A stretch of DNA of 64,000 nucleotides, taken from NCBI GenBank assembly GCA_007751255.1, contig CP036296.1, positions 1,922,001 to 1,986,000 on the forward strand. The letters are read 5' to 3'. Within the stretch, counting starts at the first letter, position 1; every line of letters starts with the position of its first letter. Positions 53,170 through 61,743 of the stretch are shown in pieces. Source of the DNA: Engelhardtia mirabilis. GTDB lineage: Bacteria > Planctomycetota > UBA1135 > GCA-002686595. Both the position numbers and the translations under genes were made by a program. The notes beneath the pieces were generated by a model. That model made no database searches. It worked only from the letters and a program-made list of their open reading frames with translations, and was not told the DNA's origin.

Positions 53170-53379
53170 GGGGGAGGCCTAGGTCAGGGGGATGACGCTT
53201 TCGAGGCCTGTGGGAGGGGTTGGCGCCCCCGCCAGCGACTTTTTTGGCCTTAAGGGAGTTTCGGGTCGTGAGATTGGCTGTAGCGTTGCGCCCCTCGGGC
53301 CAGGGCCAGGCCGAGACCGCGACAGCGCTCGGCCGGCAACCCCCGGGGCTCCCGACCCCCTCCCCTCCCCTGACACCTG

Positions 53380-54372
53380 ATGCGCTCCATCAAGCTCCTT
53401 CCCCTTGCAGCGCTCCCGCTGCTCGGCTGCGCTGCCCCGGCCCAGCTCAATGCCTCCGCACCGGCCGGCGTCGCCCTGCCCGACCCCGTGGCCGAGCCCC
53501 AGCCGTTCACCTCTTCGGCCCCCTTCGCGGCGGCTCCCCTGGCTGCCACTGACGACGGCCTGTTCTCGGCGCGCTGGGCCGACAACCCCTGGAACGGCCG
53601 GCTGACCGACCCGGTGACCCAACCCTATTGGTTCGAGTCGCCCCTGCACCACACCAGCGTGCGGCCCGTGATCATCCGCCACTGGTTCCCGAGCGACTCG
53701 GTCTTCAAGGGCGGCACCCTCGACGTGCTCGCGCTCCAGGCGCGCCTGGCGATCACCCAGCGCTTCTCGGTCATCGCGACCAAGGACGGCTACTTCAACC
53801 TCGAGCCCGACGAACCCGCCCTCGAGGGCGACGGCTACGCGGACATCGCCGGCGGCGCCAAATACGCCTTCATCGACGACCCGAGTGCGGGCTACCTGCT
53901 CACCGGCGGCCTGGTGTTCGAGTTGAGCCAGGGCACGCGCGAAGTCTTCCAAGGCAACGGCGACGGCGTGCTGCGGCCCTTCGTCAGCGGCGCCTGGGAC
54001 CGGGAAGAGCTGGACCTGCTCTACACGCTCGGGCTGAACTACCCGCTCGACGACGACGCCGAGAGCACCTCCTTCGACTTCCACCTGAACGCGACCTACG
54101 CCGCCACCGAGAACCTGCGGCCGATGATCGAGTTCAACGGGATCCACTACATCTCCGACGGCTCGGCCGCACCCTTCGACTTCGAGGGCGTCGACGTGGT
54201 CAACCTCGGGTCGAACGATGTGGCGGGCAACACGATCGTCACCGGCGCCATCGGCGGTCGCTGGCTGATTGGCGACAACGCCTCGATCGGCCTGGCCTAC
54301 GAGTTGGCCCTATCGGGACGCCAGGACATCTTCGACGACCGGGTCATGCTCGATCTGATTCTGAAACTCTGA
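53380..54372 (+). CDS. Outer-membrane-type lipoprotein/beta-barrel protein
   Basis: A 330-residue exported protein with a lipoprotein-like signal (LAALPLLGC, Cys17) and then a proline/alanine-rich linker. The rest is made of alternating beta strands (AYAFIDDPSAGYLLTGGLVF-type, here KYAFIDDPSAGYLLTGGLVF, and LLYTLGLNYPLDD), ending in MLDLILKL with a C-terminal Leu, as in outer-membrane barrels. Characteristic segments include RHWFPSDSVFKGG and FVSGAWDREELDL. No enzyme motif is seen. The gene ends at a strong bidirectional terminator. Confidence 0.7.
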   Translation: MRSIKLLPLAALPLLGCAAPAQLNASAPAGVALPDPVAEPQPFTSSAPFAAAPLAATDDGLFSARWADNPWNGRLTDPVTQPYWFESPLHHTSVRPVIIRHWFPSDSVFKGGTLDVLALQARLAITQRFSVIATKDGYFNLEPDEPALEGDGYADIAGGAKYAFIDDPSAGYLLTGGLVFELSQGTREVFQGNGDGVLRPFVSGAWDREELDLLYTLGLNYPLDDDAESTSFDFHLNATYAATENLRPMIEFNGIHYISDGSAAPFDFEGVDVVNLGSNDVAGNTIVTGAIGGRWLIGDNASIGLAYELALSGRQDIFDDRVMLDLILKL

Positions 54373-54472
54373 CCTCTTCGAGGTCGAGCCGCGCGCAGCT
54401 CCGTGATCGCGCGCGGCCAATCGAACCCTCCGTCCGCAGTCGTCGTGTGGCGGAGGTAACCGAGGGACGGTG

Positions 54473-54500
54473 GGCCCCGTCGCGGCAACGCGGCGGGGCC
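54473..54500. terminator. Strong bidirectional terminator with GCAA tetraloop
   Basis: A 12 bp stem (54473-54484 with 54489-54500, one G-U pair) closes on the GNRA tetraloop GCAA. It is followed on the plus strand by TCTTCCTTGT. It sits between convergent genes for the outer-membrane-type protein and the DNA methyltransferase. Confidence 0.8.
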
Positions 54501-54529
54501 TCTTCCTTGTCCGACGCGAGCGCGCCCGT

Positions 54530-55393
54530 TCAGGCCGTCTCGGACGGTTCGAGCTCGGGCCGCTCGATGGTGGGCTCGAAGCGCGCCAGGCGGCTCGCCA
54601 TCACGTCGATCGCCTCGGGCCGCGAATCGACCAGCAGGCAGCGCCGATCGTGCAGGGCCGCCGCCTCGCCGGTGGTGCCGCTGCCCGCGAAGAAGTCGAG
54701 CACCAGGTCACCGGGACGCGAGTGGACCTTGACGATGCGCTCGAGTACGCCCAGGGGCTTCTGGGTCGCGTAGCCCGTGCGCTCCTTGCCGGTCGGGCTG
54801 ACGATCGTGTGCCACCACACGTCGGTGGGCGTCTTGCCCCGCGCGGTCTTCTCCGGCCCGACCAGGGTGGGGGCCATGTACGGAATGCGGTCGACGGCCT
54901 CGAAGTCGAAGGTGTGGCGCTTGGGATCGCGCGTGTACCACAGGATCGAATCGTGCTTGGGCGACCAGCGCCGCTTCGAGCGCGCGCCGTAGTCGTAGGC
55001 CCAGATGATCTCGTTCTGGAAGCAGTTGCGCCCGAAGACCTCGTCCAGGGCCACCTTGCAGTAGTGGGACTCGCGGTAGTCCACGTGCAGGAAGAAGCTG
55101 CCGGCGGCGGTCAAAAGGCGCCAGGCGTGTTCGAGCCGCGGGCGCAGGAAGGCCTGGTAGTCGTCGAACTGGTCCTCGTAGCCAGAGCGGCCGAGTTCGG
55201 TGGTGCGGTAGCGATGCCCGCCGAAGCCGGTGCGATCGCCGTGCTCGTCGCGGACGGTCTTCATCCGCCGGCGCACCTGCTTCTTGCCCGTGTTGAAGGG
55301 CGGGTCGATGTAGATCAACTCCGCCATCGCGTCCGGCAGGGTGGCCAGGAAGGCGAGGTTCTCGGCTTGGACGATGCGGAGGTCGGTTCCCAT
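54530..55393 (-). CDS. Orphan site-specific DNA methyltransferase (N4-cytosine/N6-adenine)
   Basis: A 287-residue SAM-dependent DNA methyltransferase. Catalytic motif IV is DPPF at residues 30-33 (IYIDPPFNTG) and the SAM-binding motif I is DFFAGSGTT at 233-241, so the order is that of the beta class. A target-recognition part lies between (YDYGARSKRRWSPKHDSILW). No restriction enzyme gene is adjacent, so it is an orphan enzyme with a regulatory or protective role. The base methylated and target site cannot be read. A copy of the palindromic repeat lies just upstream of its start. Confidence 0.88.
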   Translation of the reverse strand: MGTDLRIVQAENLAFLATLPDAMAELIYIDPPFNTGKKQVRRRMKTVRDEHGDRTGFGGHRYRTTELGRSGYEDQFDDYQAFLRPRLEHAWRLLTAAGSFFLHVDYRESHYCKVALDEVFGRNCFQNEIIWAYDYGARSKRRWSPKHDSILWYTRDPKRHTFDFEAVDRIPYMAPTLVGPEKTARGKTPTDVWWHTIVSPTGKERTGYATQKPLGVLERIVKVHSRPGDLVLDFFAGSGTTGEAAALHDRRCLLVDSRPEAIDVMASRLARFEPTIERPELEPSETA

Positions 55394-55417
55394 GGAGCGC
55401 TGCTCAGGTTAGCGGGC

Positions 55418-55549
55418 AGGGCAGAGGCGTTCGTACGGTGCCAGGCACAAAACCGCCGCCTACGGGGGCCCGCAGCCGCCGACGGCCGCTGCGGGCCCCC
55501 CCCGTAGGCGGCGGTCTTGTGCCTGGCACCGTACGAACGCCTCTGCCCT
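55418..55549. repeat. Long palindromic dispersed repeat, copy 2
   Basis: A 132 bp imperfect palindrome in the same orientation as the copy near 37.5 kb. It shares the outer GTTCGTACGGTGCCAGGCAC arms, the ACCGCCGCC inner arm and the same unpaired AAAACC/GGTCTT asymmetry; the innermost loop differs (GACGGCC). Here the arms extend a further 10 or more bases outward (AGGGCAGAGGC with GCCTCTGCCCT) into sequence not shared with copy 1. The last base overlaps the stop codon of the alpha/beta hydrolase gene on the minus strand. Confidence 0.85.
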
Positions 55550-56241
55550 CAGTCGGACTGCAGGCCGACCCAGCGCGCGATGCGCTCGGCGAGCTCGTCC
55601 TGCACGGCTTCCGGCGTGCGTCCCATGCGTTTGGGCAGCTCGAAGGAATGGTCGCCGCCCTCGATCACCTCCAGGGTCACCGGCCCCGGGATCGATGGCA
55701 GGTGCTCGCGCAAGAGCTCCAGCCCCGCGAGAGGGTCGCGGTCCCCTTGCAGGAACAGGCAGGGCACGGCCAACTCGCCGAAGTGGTCCACGCGCAGCTT
55801 GTCGGGCTTGCGCGGCGGGTGCAGGGGATAGCCCAGGAACGCGCAGCCCAGGCACTCCTCGCCGGCCGCGGCCAAGAGGCTCGACGCACGCCCGCCCATG
55901 GATTTGCCCGCGAGCACGACCGCTCGGTCTGGAAAGCGCTCGCGCAGGAATGCCAGCACCTGCCCATGTGCCACCAGCAGCTTGGCCATCGGGTTCGGCG
56001 GAAAGCGGCGCCCTTCGCGATGCATGCGCGTCGCATAGGGATAGTCGAAGCGCAGGGTCGGCAGGCCGCGCGAGGCCAGGCCGACCGCGACGCGCTCCAT
56101 GAACGGCGCGTCGTGGGGCAGGCCGGCACCGTGGGCCAGCAGCACCACGGGTCCGCCCGCATCGTCCTCGACGTCGAGCGCGGCCCGCACCTCGCCGGGC
56201 GGGTCCTGTTCGACCCGGATCGTCAGTTCCTCGCGCGCCAT
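55549..56241 (-). CDS. Alpha/beta hydrolase, COG3571/KANL3-Tex30-like
   Basis: A 230-residue cytoplasmic alpha/beta hydrolase. The oxyanion region is LLAHGAGLPHDAPFM, the nucleophile elbow is GKSMGGR with Ser114, the acid lies in LFLQGDRDPLA and the histidine in IEGGDHSFELPKR. Segments LRFDYPYATR and FLGYPLHPPRKPDKLR are typical of this small group of predicted esterases, whose substrate is unknown. The start lies 4 bases after the stop of the large PVC-type gene, so it ends that operon. The palindromic repeat abuts its stop codon. Confidence 0.85.
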   Translation of the reverse strand: MAREELTIRVEQDPPGEVRAALDVEDDAGGPVVLLAHGAGLPHDAPFMERVAVGLASRGLPTLRFDYPYATRMHREGRRFPPNPMAKLLVAHGQVLAFLRERFPDRAVVLAGKSMGGRASSLLAAAGEECLGCAFLGYPLHPPRKPDKLRVDHFGELAVPCLFLQGDRDPLAGLELLREHLPSIPGPVTLEVIEGGDHSFELPKRMGRTPEAVQDELAERIARWVGLQSD

Positions 56242-56245
56242 GGGC

Positions 56246-59200
56246 TCAATGTCCCAGCTCGCCGGCGGTCCACATGGCCCGTCGCCCGGCGTGCTCGGCG
56301 CGCAGCGCGCGGACCTGCTCCGGCGACACCGCCGAGGCCCGGTTGCCCCAGGCGGAGCGCACGTAGGTCAACACGTCGGCCACCTGCTCATCGTCGAGCA
56401 GCGCGCCGAGGGGCGCCATCGAGCCGCTGAACTTGACCTTGTCCACCTCGATCGGACCGGACAGCCCGTGCAGCACGATGCGGATCGGCACGTCGGGTTC
56501 GCCCATGGCCCAACTGGACCCGGCCAGGTGCGGGTAGGCGCCGGGGATGCCGCGACCGTTCTCCTGGTGGCACGCGGCGCACTTGGCCTGGAACACGACC
56601 TGCCCGGACTGGATGCGCTCGATCGACGGGCGCGAGGACTCGGCTGCGAGGGCGGCAATCAAGCTCTCGTCCGCGGCGCCGGGGGCCTGGGCCACCTCCC
56701 GCGCCAACTGGAGCCAGCGACCGAAGGACGGCTCCATGCGCTCCTCGAGGGTCGCACCGTCGAGCAACCGCGCCAGGCGCGGTGCGGTGGCGCGGGCGGT
56801 CTGCGCGTCCCACTCGGCGACCGGCACCGCCGCGAGCGCGATCGCGGCCGCGAGCTTGAGATCCTCGGCGTCGCCCTCGATCCAAGCGGAGACCTCACCC
56901 AGGTCCAGGCGCTCCGGCGCCACCGCGGCGAGGGCCTCGACCGCCTTCGCGCGCACTCCGCGGTCGCCGCGCAGATCGACCAGGTAGGAGCCCATCTCGC
57001 CCGGTGAAGGCATGTTCTCCTCGCGCCAGACGATCCCGTCGGCGGCGTCGTAGAGGGTCAGCGAGAACCCGTCGAGGCGCTTGTGGTAGGGCTCCTCGGT
57101 GCGGTTCCAGACGCGGATCTCGTCCACCGGCGTGGGCTCGCCCAGGTCGATCTCGATCCACGGATCGGTCTCCTGGGCCGTATGCGCCATGATCCCGCCG
57201 CCGCCGAAGCTGCCCGACTTCACGCCGTCGACGGCGACCTCGGGCGGACCGGACCAGTCGGTGGACGAGCTGGTCGCGGGCTTGCCCAGGGCGACGTTCA
57301 TCCCCCCGTCGAGGACCTCGATCTCCGACAGGTTGATGATCTTGTCGTCGCCGGGTACCAACAGGCGCAGGCGCACGGGCAGGAAGTCGTCGGTGGGTGC
57401 CGCGTCCGCCGCTTCGACCTCGGCCAAGAGCGTCGCAACCGCCGGGCCCCAGCGCGAGAGGTCCTCGAACTCGGCCTGGGCCGCCACGGCATCCAGGAGA
57501 TCGCCACGCCGCGTCGCCGACGCGCCGGCGGCGGCCAAGAGGCCCGAAGGGTCCGCGCCGCCGGTCACTCGCGTGCGCCAACCGATGCGCCGTACCTCGG
57601 GTTGGGGGTGGGTCAACAGGGCGTCGATGGCGCCCGCGGCCTCGGCCAGGGTCGAGGCGTCAGCTTCGACCAGGAGCGGCACCAGCGCTTCGAGGGCCGC
57701 TACGTCTTCGGGGCTCTTCGCATCGGCCAAGAGCGCCGCGACCTCCGCAGCCTCGTTCACGGATCCGCCCGCGGCCAGGGCGCGCAGGACGTCACGGCGC
57801 AGCTCTAGGGGCGCTTGGGGGGCGCGCAGCAGGGCCCGGTTCACCGCATCGCTCGGCGGCAGGGCGCGCAGGGTCTCGATCGAGATGCGGTCCAGGAGCC
57901 AGGCCACGCCGGCCACGGGGGCGTCGAGCGCCATGCCCGCCGCGAGCTTGGCCACGGCCCCCGAAGCCAGGGGCGCCACGGCCTCGTTCCACACGTAGAC
58001 CAGCTCGGGGTAGGCCTCGAACTCGCGGCCGAAGACCTGCAGGGCGGCCTCGGCTGCCTCGGGCGAGCCCCCGTGGAAACTCAGGGACAGCACCGCCTCG
58101 AGCCGCACCCGCGGCGACTCGTCCGCGGCGCGCGCCGCGAGCAAGGCGATCGGATTGGCGACTTGGGGCAGGGAATAGCGCAGCAGGTGCGTGGCGCCGG
58201 CGCGTACGCGCTCGTCACTCGCCTCCAGACAGCGCTCGAGCAGGTCGGCGTCGACTGCGTGGGCACCCTGCAGCACCCACAGGGCCTCGAGCCACAGGCG
58301 CTCGCGCTCGGGACCCGCGGACAGCCCGTTGGCCCACTGGAGCGCGGCGGCGGCGACCTCCTCGCGATCGCGCGCGCGCAGCTCGCGGCGCGTCCGATAC
58401 CGGGCGCGGTCCTCGGGCAGCTTCAGGTTCTCGAGCAGCTCGGCGACCGACGCACCCGCGATCGGCGGCGGCTCGACCAGGTCGCGGCCCTCGTAGGTCA
58501 CGCGCCAGATGCGCCCGTGGCTCTTGTCGCGCCGCTCGTCGAACAGCGAGTACTGCATGTGGCCGATCAGCGGGTTGAACCAATCGACGATGTAGAGCGC
58601 GCCGTCCGGACCGAAGCGCAGGTCCACCGGCCGGAAGTTCGGGTCCGACGAGGACAAGAGGTCGGGCAGCTCCTGCGAACCCCAGCCGGCGCCCTCGCGG
58701 AAGATGCGGTGGCGCTTGATGCCGCGGAAGCCGATCGTGTTGTCGATCAGCAGGTCCCCTTGGATGTCGTCGGGGAAGTGCCGCGAGGCGACGATCTCGG
58801 CGCCGGCGGTGGGGCGCACGCGGCTGGTGAAGGGCGCGATGCGGCGGTGGGTCCGCGGCCAGGCCAGGTTGCCGGAGATCTGCGTCCCGAAGACGTTGTC
58901 GCCGCCCGAGGCGTCGGCGATGAAGTGGTCGCCGAAGCGGTCGTGAACCTGACCCCAGGGGTTGGCGAAGGGGTAGCGCACCAGGGCGTCGACGCGCCGC
59001 GAGTCGGGCTCGTAGCGGATGATGCCGGCGTCCTTGAGGCGCGTGGTGCCGAAGGGCGTCTCGATCTGGGTGTGGTGGAAGGTGCCCTCGGCCATCAACA
59101 GGCCGCCGCCCGGATCCCAGGCGAAGGCCGAGAGGGCGTGGTGGGTGTCGGTGGTCGCGAAGCCGGTGAGCTGCAGCTCGCGGGTGTCGGCCACCCCGTC

Positions 59201-59638
59201 GCCGTCGGTGTCGCGCACGAGTAGGAGGTCCGGCTGGCTGGCCACGAACAGGCCACCCTCGCCCAGCTCGAGGCCCGTGGGCAGGTTGAGCCCGCGCACG
59301 AACACGGTCGAGCGATCCGCCACGCCATCGCGGTCGGTGTCCTCGAGCACCAGCACGTGGTCGTCGGGCACGTCCCCCGGATCGACCATCGGGTAGCTGG
59401 GCATGCAGGCCACGAACAGGCGTCCGTCGCCATCGAAGCACAGGGAGACCGGGTTCTCGAGCTCGGGGAACTCGCGCTCGGATGCGAACAGCTCGATGCG
59501 GTAGCCCTCGGTCAGGGTGAACGCGGCCAGGGCCACGTCCGGGTCGGAGGAGGTCAAGTCGACCTCCCCGCCGTTGTTGGGCTCCTGGAGCGCGGCCGCG
59601 GGGGCGGCGAGCAGGATCAGTGCGTGGGCGAGCTTCAA
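56246..59638 (-). CDS. PVC-type beta-propeller, HEAT-repeat and cytochrome c protein
   Basis: A very large (1130-residue) exported protein characteristic of planctomycetes. Signal peptide to about residue 18. A six-bladed propeller (about 40-400) includes ENPVSLCFDGDGRLFVACMP and FRPVDLRFGPDGALYIVDWF. HEAT-like helical repeats follow (about 430-790), then an F5/8-type discoidin-like region (GKPATSSSTDWSGPPEVAVD; PWIEIDLGEPTPVDEIRVWN). The C terminus is a cytochrome c domain with haem motif CAACH at 1020-1024. The start is a TTG overlapping the upstream stop (TTGA) with GGAGG 6 bases before it. The family is annotated as membrane-bound dehydrogenase; its substrate, perhaps a sugar, is not established. 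Confidence 0.9.
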   Translation of the reverse strand: MKLAHALILLAAPAAALQEPNNGGEVDLTSSDPDVALAAFTLTEGYRIELFASEREFPELENPVSLCFDGDGRLFVACMPSYPMVDPGDVPDDHVLVLEDTDRDGVADRSTVFVRGLNLPTGLELGEGGLFVASQPDLLLVRDTDGDGVADTRELQLTGFATTDTHHALSAFAWDPGGGLLMAEGTFHHTQIETPFGTTRLKDAGIIRYEPDSRRVDALVRYPFANPWGQVHDRFGDHFIADASGGDNVFGTQISGNLAWPRTHRRIAPFTSRVRPTAGAEIVASRHFPDDIQGDLLIDNTIGFRGIKRHRIFREGAGWGSQELPDLLSSSDPNFRPVDLRFGPDGALYIVDWFNPLIGHMQYSLFDERRDKSHGRIWRVTYEGRDLVEPPPIAGASVAELLENLKLPEDRARYRTRRELRARDREEVAAAALQWANGLSAGPERERLWLEALWVLQGAHAVDADLLERCLEASDERVRAGATHLLRYSLPQVANPIALLAARAADESPRVRLEAVLSLSFHGGSPEAAEAALQVFGREFEAYPELVYVWNEAVAPLASGAVAKLAAGMALDAPVAGVAWLLDRISIETLRALPPSDAVNRALLRAPQAPLELRRDVLRALAAGGSVNEAAEVAALLADAKSPEDVAALEALVPLLVEADASTLAEAAGAIDALLTHPQPEVRRIGWRTRVTGGADPSGLLAAAGASATRRGDLLDAVAAQAEFEDLSRWGPAVATLLAEVEAADAAPTDDFLPVRLRLLVPGDDKIINLSEIEVLDGGMNVALGKPATSSSTDWSGPPEVAVDGVKSGSFGGGGIMAHTAQETDPWIEIDLGEPTPVDEIRVWNRTEEPYHKRLDGFSLTLYDAADGIVWREENMPSPGEMGSYLVDLRGDRGVRAKAVEALAAVAPERLDLGEVSAWIEGDAEDLKLAAAIALAAVPVAEWDAQTARATAPRLARLLDGATLEERMEPSFGRWLQLAREVAQAPGAADESLIAALAAESSRPSIERIQSGQVVFQAKCAACHQENGRGIPGAYPHLAGSSWAMGEPDVPIRIVLHGLSGPIEVDKVKFSGSMAPLGALLDDEQVADVLTYVRSAWGNRASAVSPEQVRALRAEHAGRRAMWTAGELGH

Positions 59639-61548
59639 CGGACACCTCCGACGGCGTTCCAGATGTCTTCGTCGGCGGCGACGAGGCGTTCGGCCAGGGC
59701 CGCGAAGCGTGGTGGGAAGTCGTCCACGCCGAAGGGCTTCACGCGGCGGCCGTGGACGTACTCCGAGTTGCCGGTGCGAAAGCGGGCGAACCACAGGTGG
59801 TCCTTGGCGCGGGCCAGGGTGGCGAGTTCGTCGAGGTCGGCGCCTTCGGCTTCGGCGACACCGAGGGCCTGCGCGATCACCTCGGCGCAGAGCCGATAGC
59901 CCGCGGCGTCAGGGTGGATGCCGTCGCTGGTCAGCGGACCCTCACCGGCGTCGATCGCCGCCCGGGTCGGGGCGTAGAGGTCGACGAACAGCAGGTCGCG
60001 CTCGCGCGCGACGCGCGCCATGACCTCCGTGTAGCGCGCGACGTCCCCGTCGTGTGCGCTGCCGTCGGGCATCGGGAAGCCCAGGCTCTCGTGGGCGACG
60101 GGCGAGACCAGCACCACCTGGGGCTTCGACTCACCGCCGTTGAAGGAGCGCCTGTCGAGCTCGTCCAGGAAGTGGTGCAGGTCGGCCTCGAAGTCGGCGA
60201 GCCCCGCCTCGCCGGCGAAGGACTCGCTCATCCCGAAGCAGGCCAGGATCGTGTCGGCGCCGACCTCTGTCAGCCAATCTTCGCGCGTCGGCACGCCGAA
60301 GGGTCGCGTCTGGGGCTCGAAGTCGTCGCCGCTCCAACCGCGCACGATCGAGCCGCCCCCGAGCCCGGGGTACTCCAGATCCGCGAAGCGCGTGACCTCG
60401 TCACCCTCCCAGCCCAGGTTGCGCAAGCCGACGTTCATCTCCGCCAGCCCGGCCTGCAGCCTGGCTTCGATCTGCCCGTCGAAGCGCGTGCGATCGGCGA
60501 AGCCCCCGCCGACCAGGGCGATCACGTCACCCTGCGCCAGCTCGAAGGACGCCGACGAGCCCCGTCGCGGCGCATGGGGGAACAGGCCCTTGCGGTAGAC
60601 CTGGCCGAAGCCCGAATTGCTCGGGTCGTAGTCCGGCGCTTCGACGGGCACGCCGTCCTCGCCGATCAGGTCCTCGCGCTCCAGGGCCCACAGCATCCCC
60701 TGCACCGCCAGTCGACGCATGTTCTCGTCGCGGAAGTCGTAGGGGTGCCCGAGGGTCGTGAAGAACACCCGCGCGTAGCCGCCGGGGAAGCGGTGCGACT
60801 TGGTCCAGGCCACCGGGTTGACCTTTGGGAAGCGCTCGAACTCCGCCTCGTGGCTGCTGCGCAGGGCCTCGCCGAACAGCAGGGGCTCCGCGCTGATCGG
60901 CAGGGTGTCGCCGCCCCCTTGCACGTGGTACAGCCACGAGAAGGCCTGGAACGGCTCGACCCCGCGCAGGATCGAGCGCTGCTCGGCCCCGGGCGCGATG
61001 GTCACGTCCGTCAGCGGCTCGTCGCCGTCGTCGAAGTGCCCGTGGTGGGTGATCCACTTCTGGCCGAAGACCCGCTGGGGCCAGATCTCGTTCATGGCCG
61101 CCGCCCGCGGATGGTCGTCCGGATAGCGGAAGGCGTGGGTCGAGGTGCGCAAGCCCACCAGCGGCTTGCCGGAGTCGACGAAGGCCAGGATGCGGTCCAG
61201 CTCCTCGTCCGGCAATTGCCGGAAGCGCGTGAACAGCACCATCAGGTCCGCGTCCTCGAGGGCCTCGAGCCCGTCGATGTGATCCAGTCGGTTCGGGTCG
61301 ATCTCACCCTCTTCGGAGAGGGCGTAGCAGACCGTCGTGCGGAAGCCGAACTCGCGCTCCAGGATCGAGGCCAGCATCGGCATCGACTCCTCCGAGCGGT
61401 ACTCCTCGTCTCCGGTGACGAAGACCACGTGGGGCGGGACGCTGTGCTGCTCGGGGGCTGACCCCGCTTCGGACTCGGGGGTAGGGGAGGGGGCGGACCC
61501 GCCGCAGGCGGCGAGGAACACGAGGGGCACCGTGGGAAGTCGCATCAC
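59635..61548 (-). CDS. ThuA-like and SGNH hydrolase fusion lipoprotein
   Basis: A 637-residue exported protein. A lipoprotein signal ends FLAACGG (Cys15). Residues about 40-280 are a ThuA-like glutamine-amidotransferase-fold domain (VVFVTGDEEYRSEESMPMLA; FTTLGHPYDFRDENMRRLAV). Residues about 330-560 are an SGNH/GDSL hydrolase, with VIALVGGGFADRTRF (block I shows G-G-G-F where most have G-D-S), GADTILACFGMSESF and DGIHPDAAGYR (block V, Asp and His). The serine position is altered, so hydrolase activity is doubtful. This pair is a frequent planctomycete partner of the propeller/cytochrome protein encoded next, and TTGA couples them. Confidence 0.85.
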   Translation of the reverse strand: MMRLPTVPLVFLAACGGSAPSPTPESEAGSAPEQHSVPPHVVFVTGDEEYRSEESMPMLASILEREFGFRTTVCYALSEEGEIDPNRLDHIDGLEALEDADLMVLFTRFRQLPDEELDRILAFVDSGKPLVGLRTSTHAFRYPDDHPRAAAMNEIWPQRVFGQKWITHHGHFDDGDEPLTDVTIAPGAEQRSILRGVEPFQAFSWLYHVQGGGDTLPISAEPLLFGEALRSSHEAEFERFPKVNPVAWTKSHRFPGGYARVFFTTLGHPYDFRDENMRRLAVQGMLWALEREDLIGEDGVPVEAPDYDPSNSGFGQVYRKGLFPHAPRRGSSASFELAQGDVIALVGGGFADRTRFDGQIEARLQAGLAEMNVGLRNLGWEGDEVTRFADLEYPGLGGGSIVRGWSGDDFEPQTRPFGVPTREDWLTEVGADTILACFGMSESFAGEAGLADFEADLHHFLDELDRRSFNGGESKPQVVLVSPVAHESLGFPMPDGSAHDGDVARYTEVMARVARERDLLFVDLYAPTRAAIDAGEGPLTSDGIHPDAAGYRLCAEVIAQALGVAEAEGADLDELATLARAKDHLWFARFRTGNSEYVHGRRVKPFGVDDFPPRFAALAERLVAADEDIWNAVGGVR

Positions 61549-61743
61549 TGGGGCGCCACCCTAGTGTCTCGGGCTGCGGACGGGAGGGGGCCTGGCCGCT
61601 CCGCGGCGCGCCGGCGGGCCCCGTGGGACCGGGGGGGTCCCGCGCGGGGGAAGGAGTGTGTCCCGCCGGCGGTCGGGGCTGGGGGGCGCCGCGAGCCATG
61701 GTCGAGGCACTCTCCGGCGGCGCCCGCGGAGCGCTCCCGAGCC

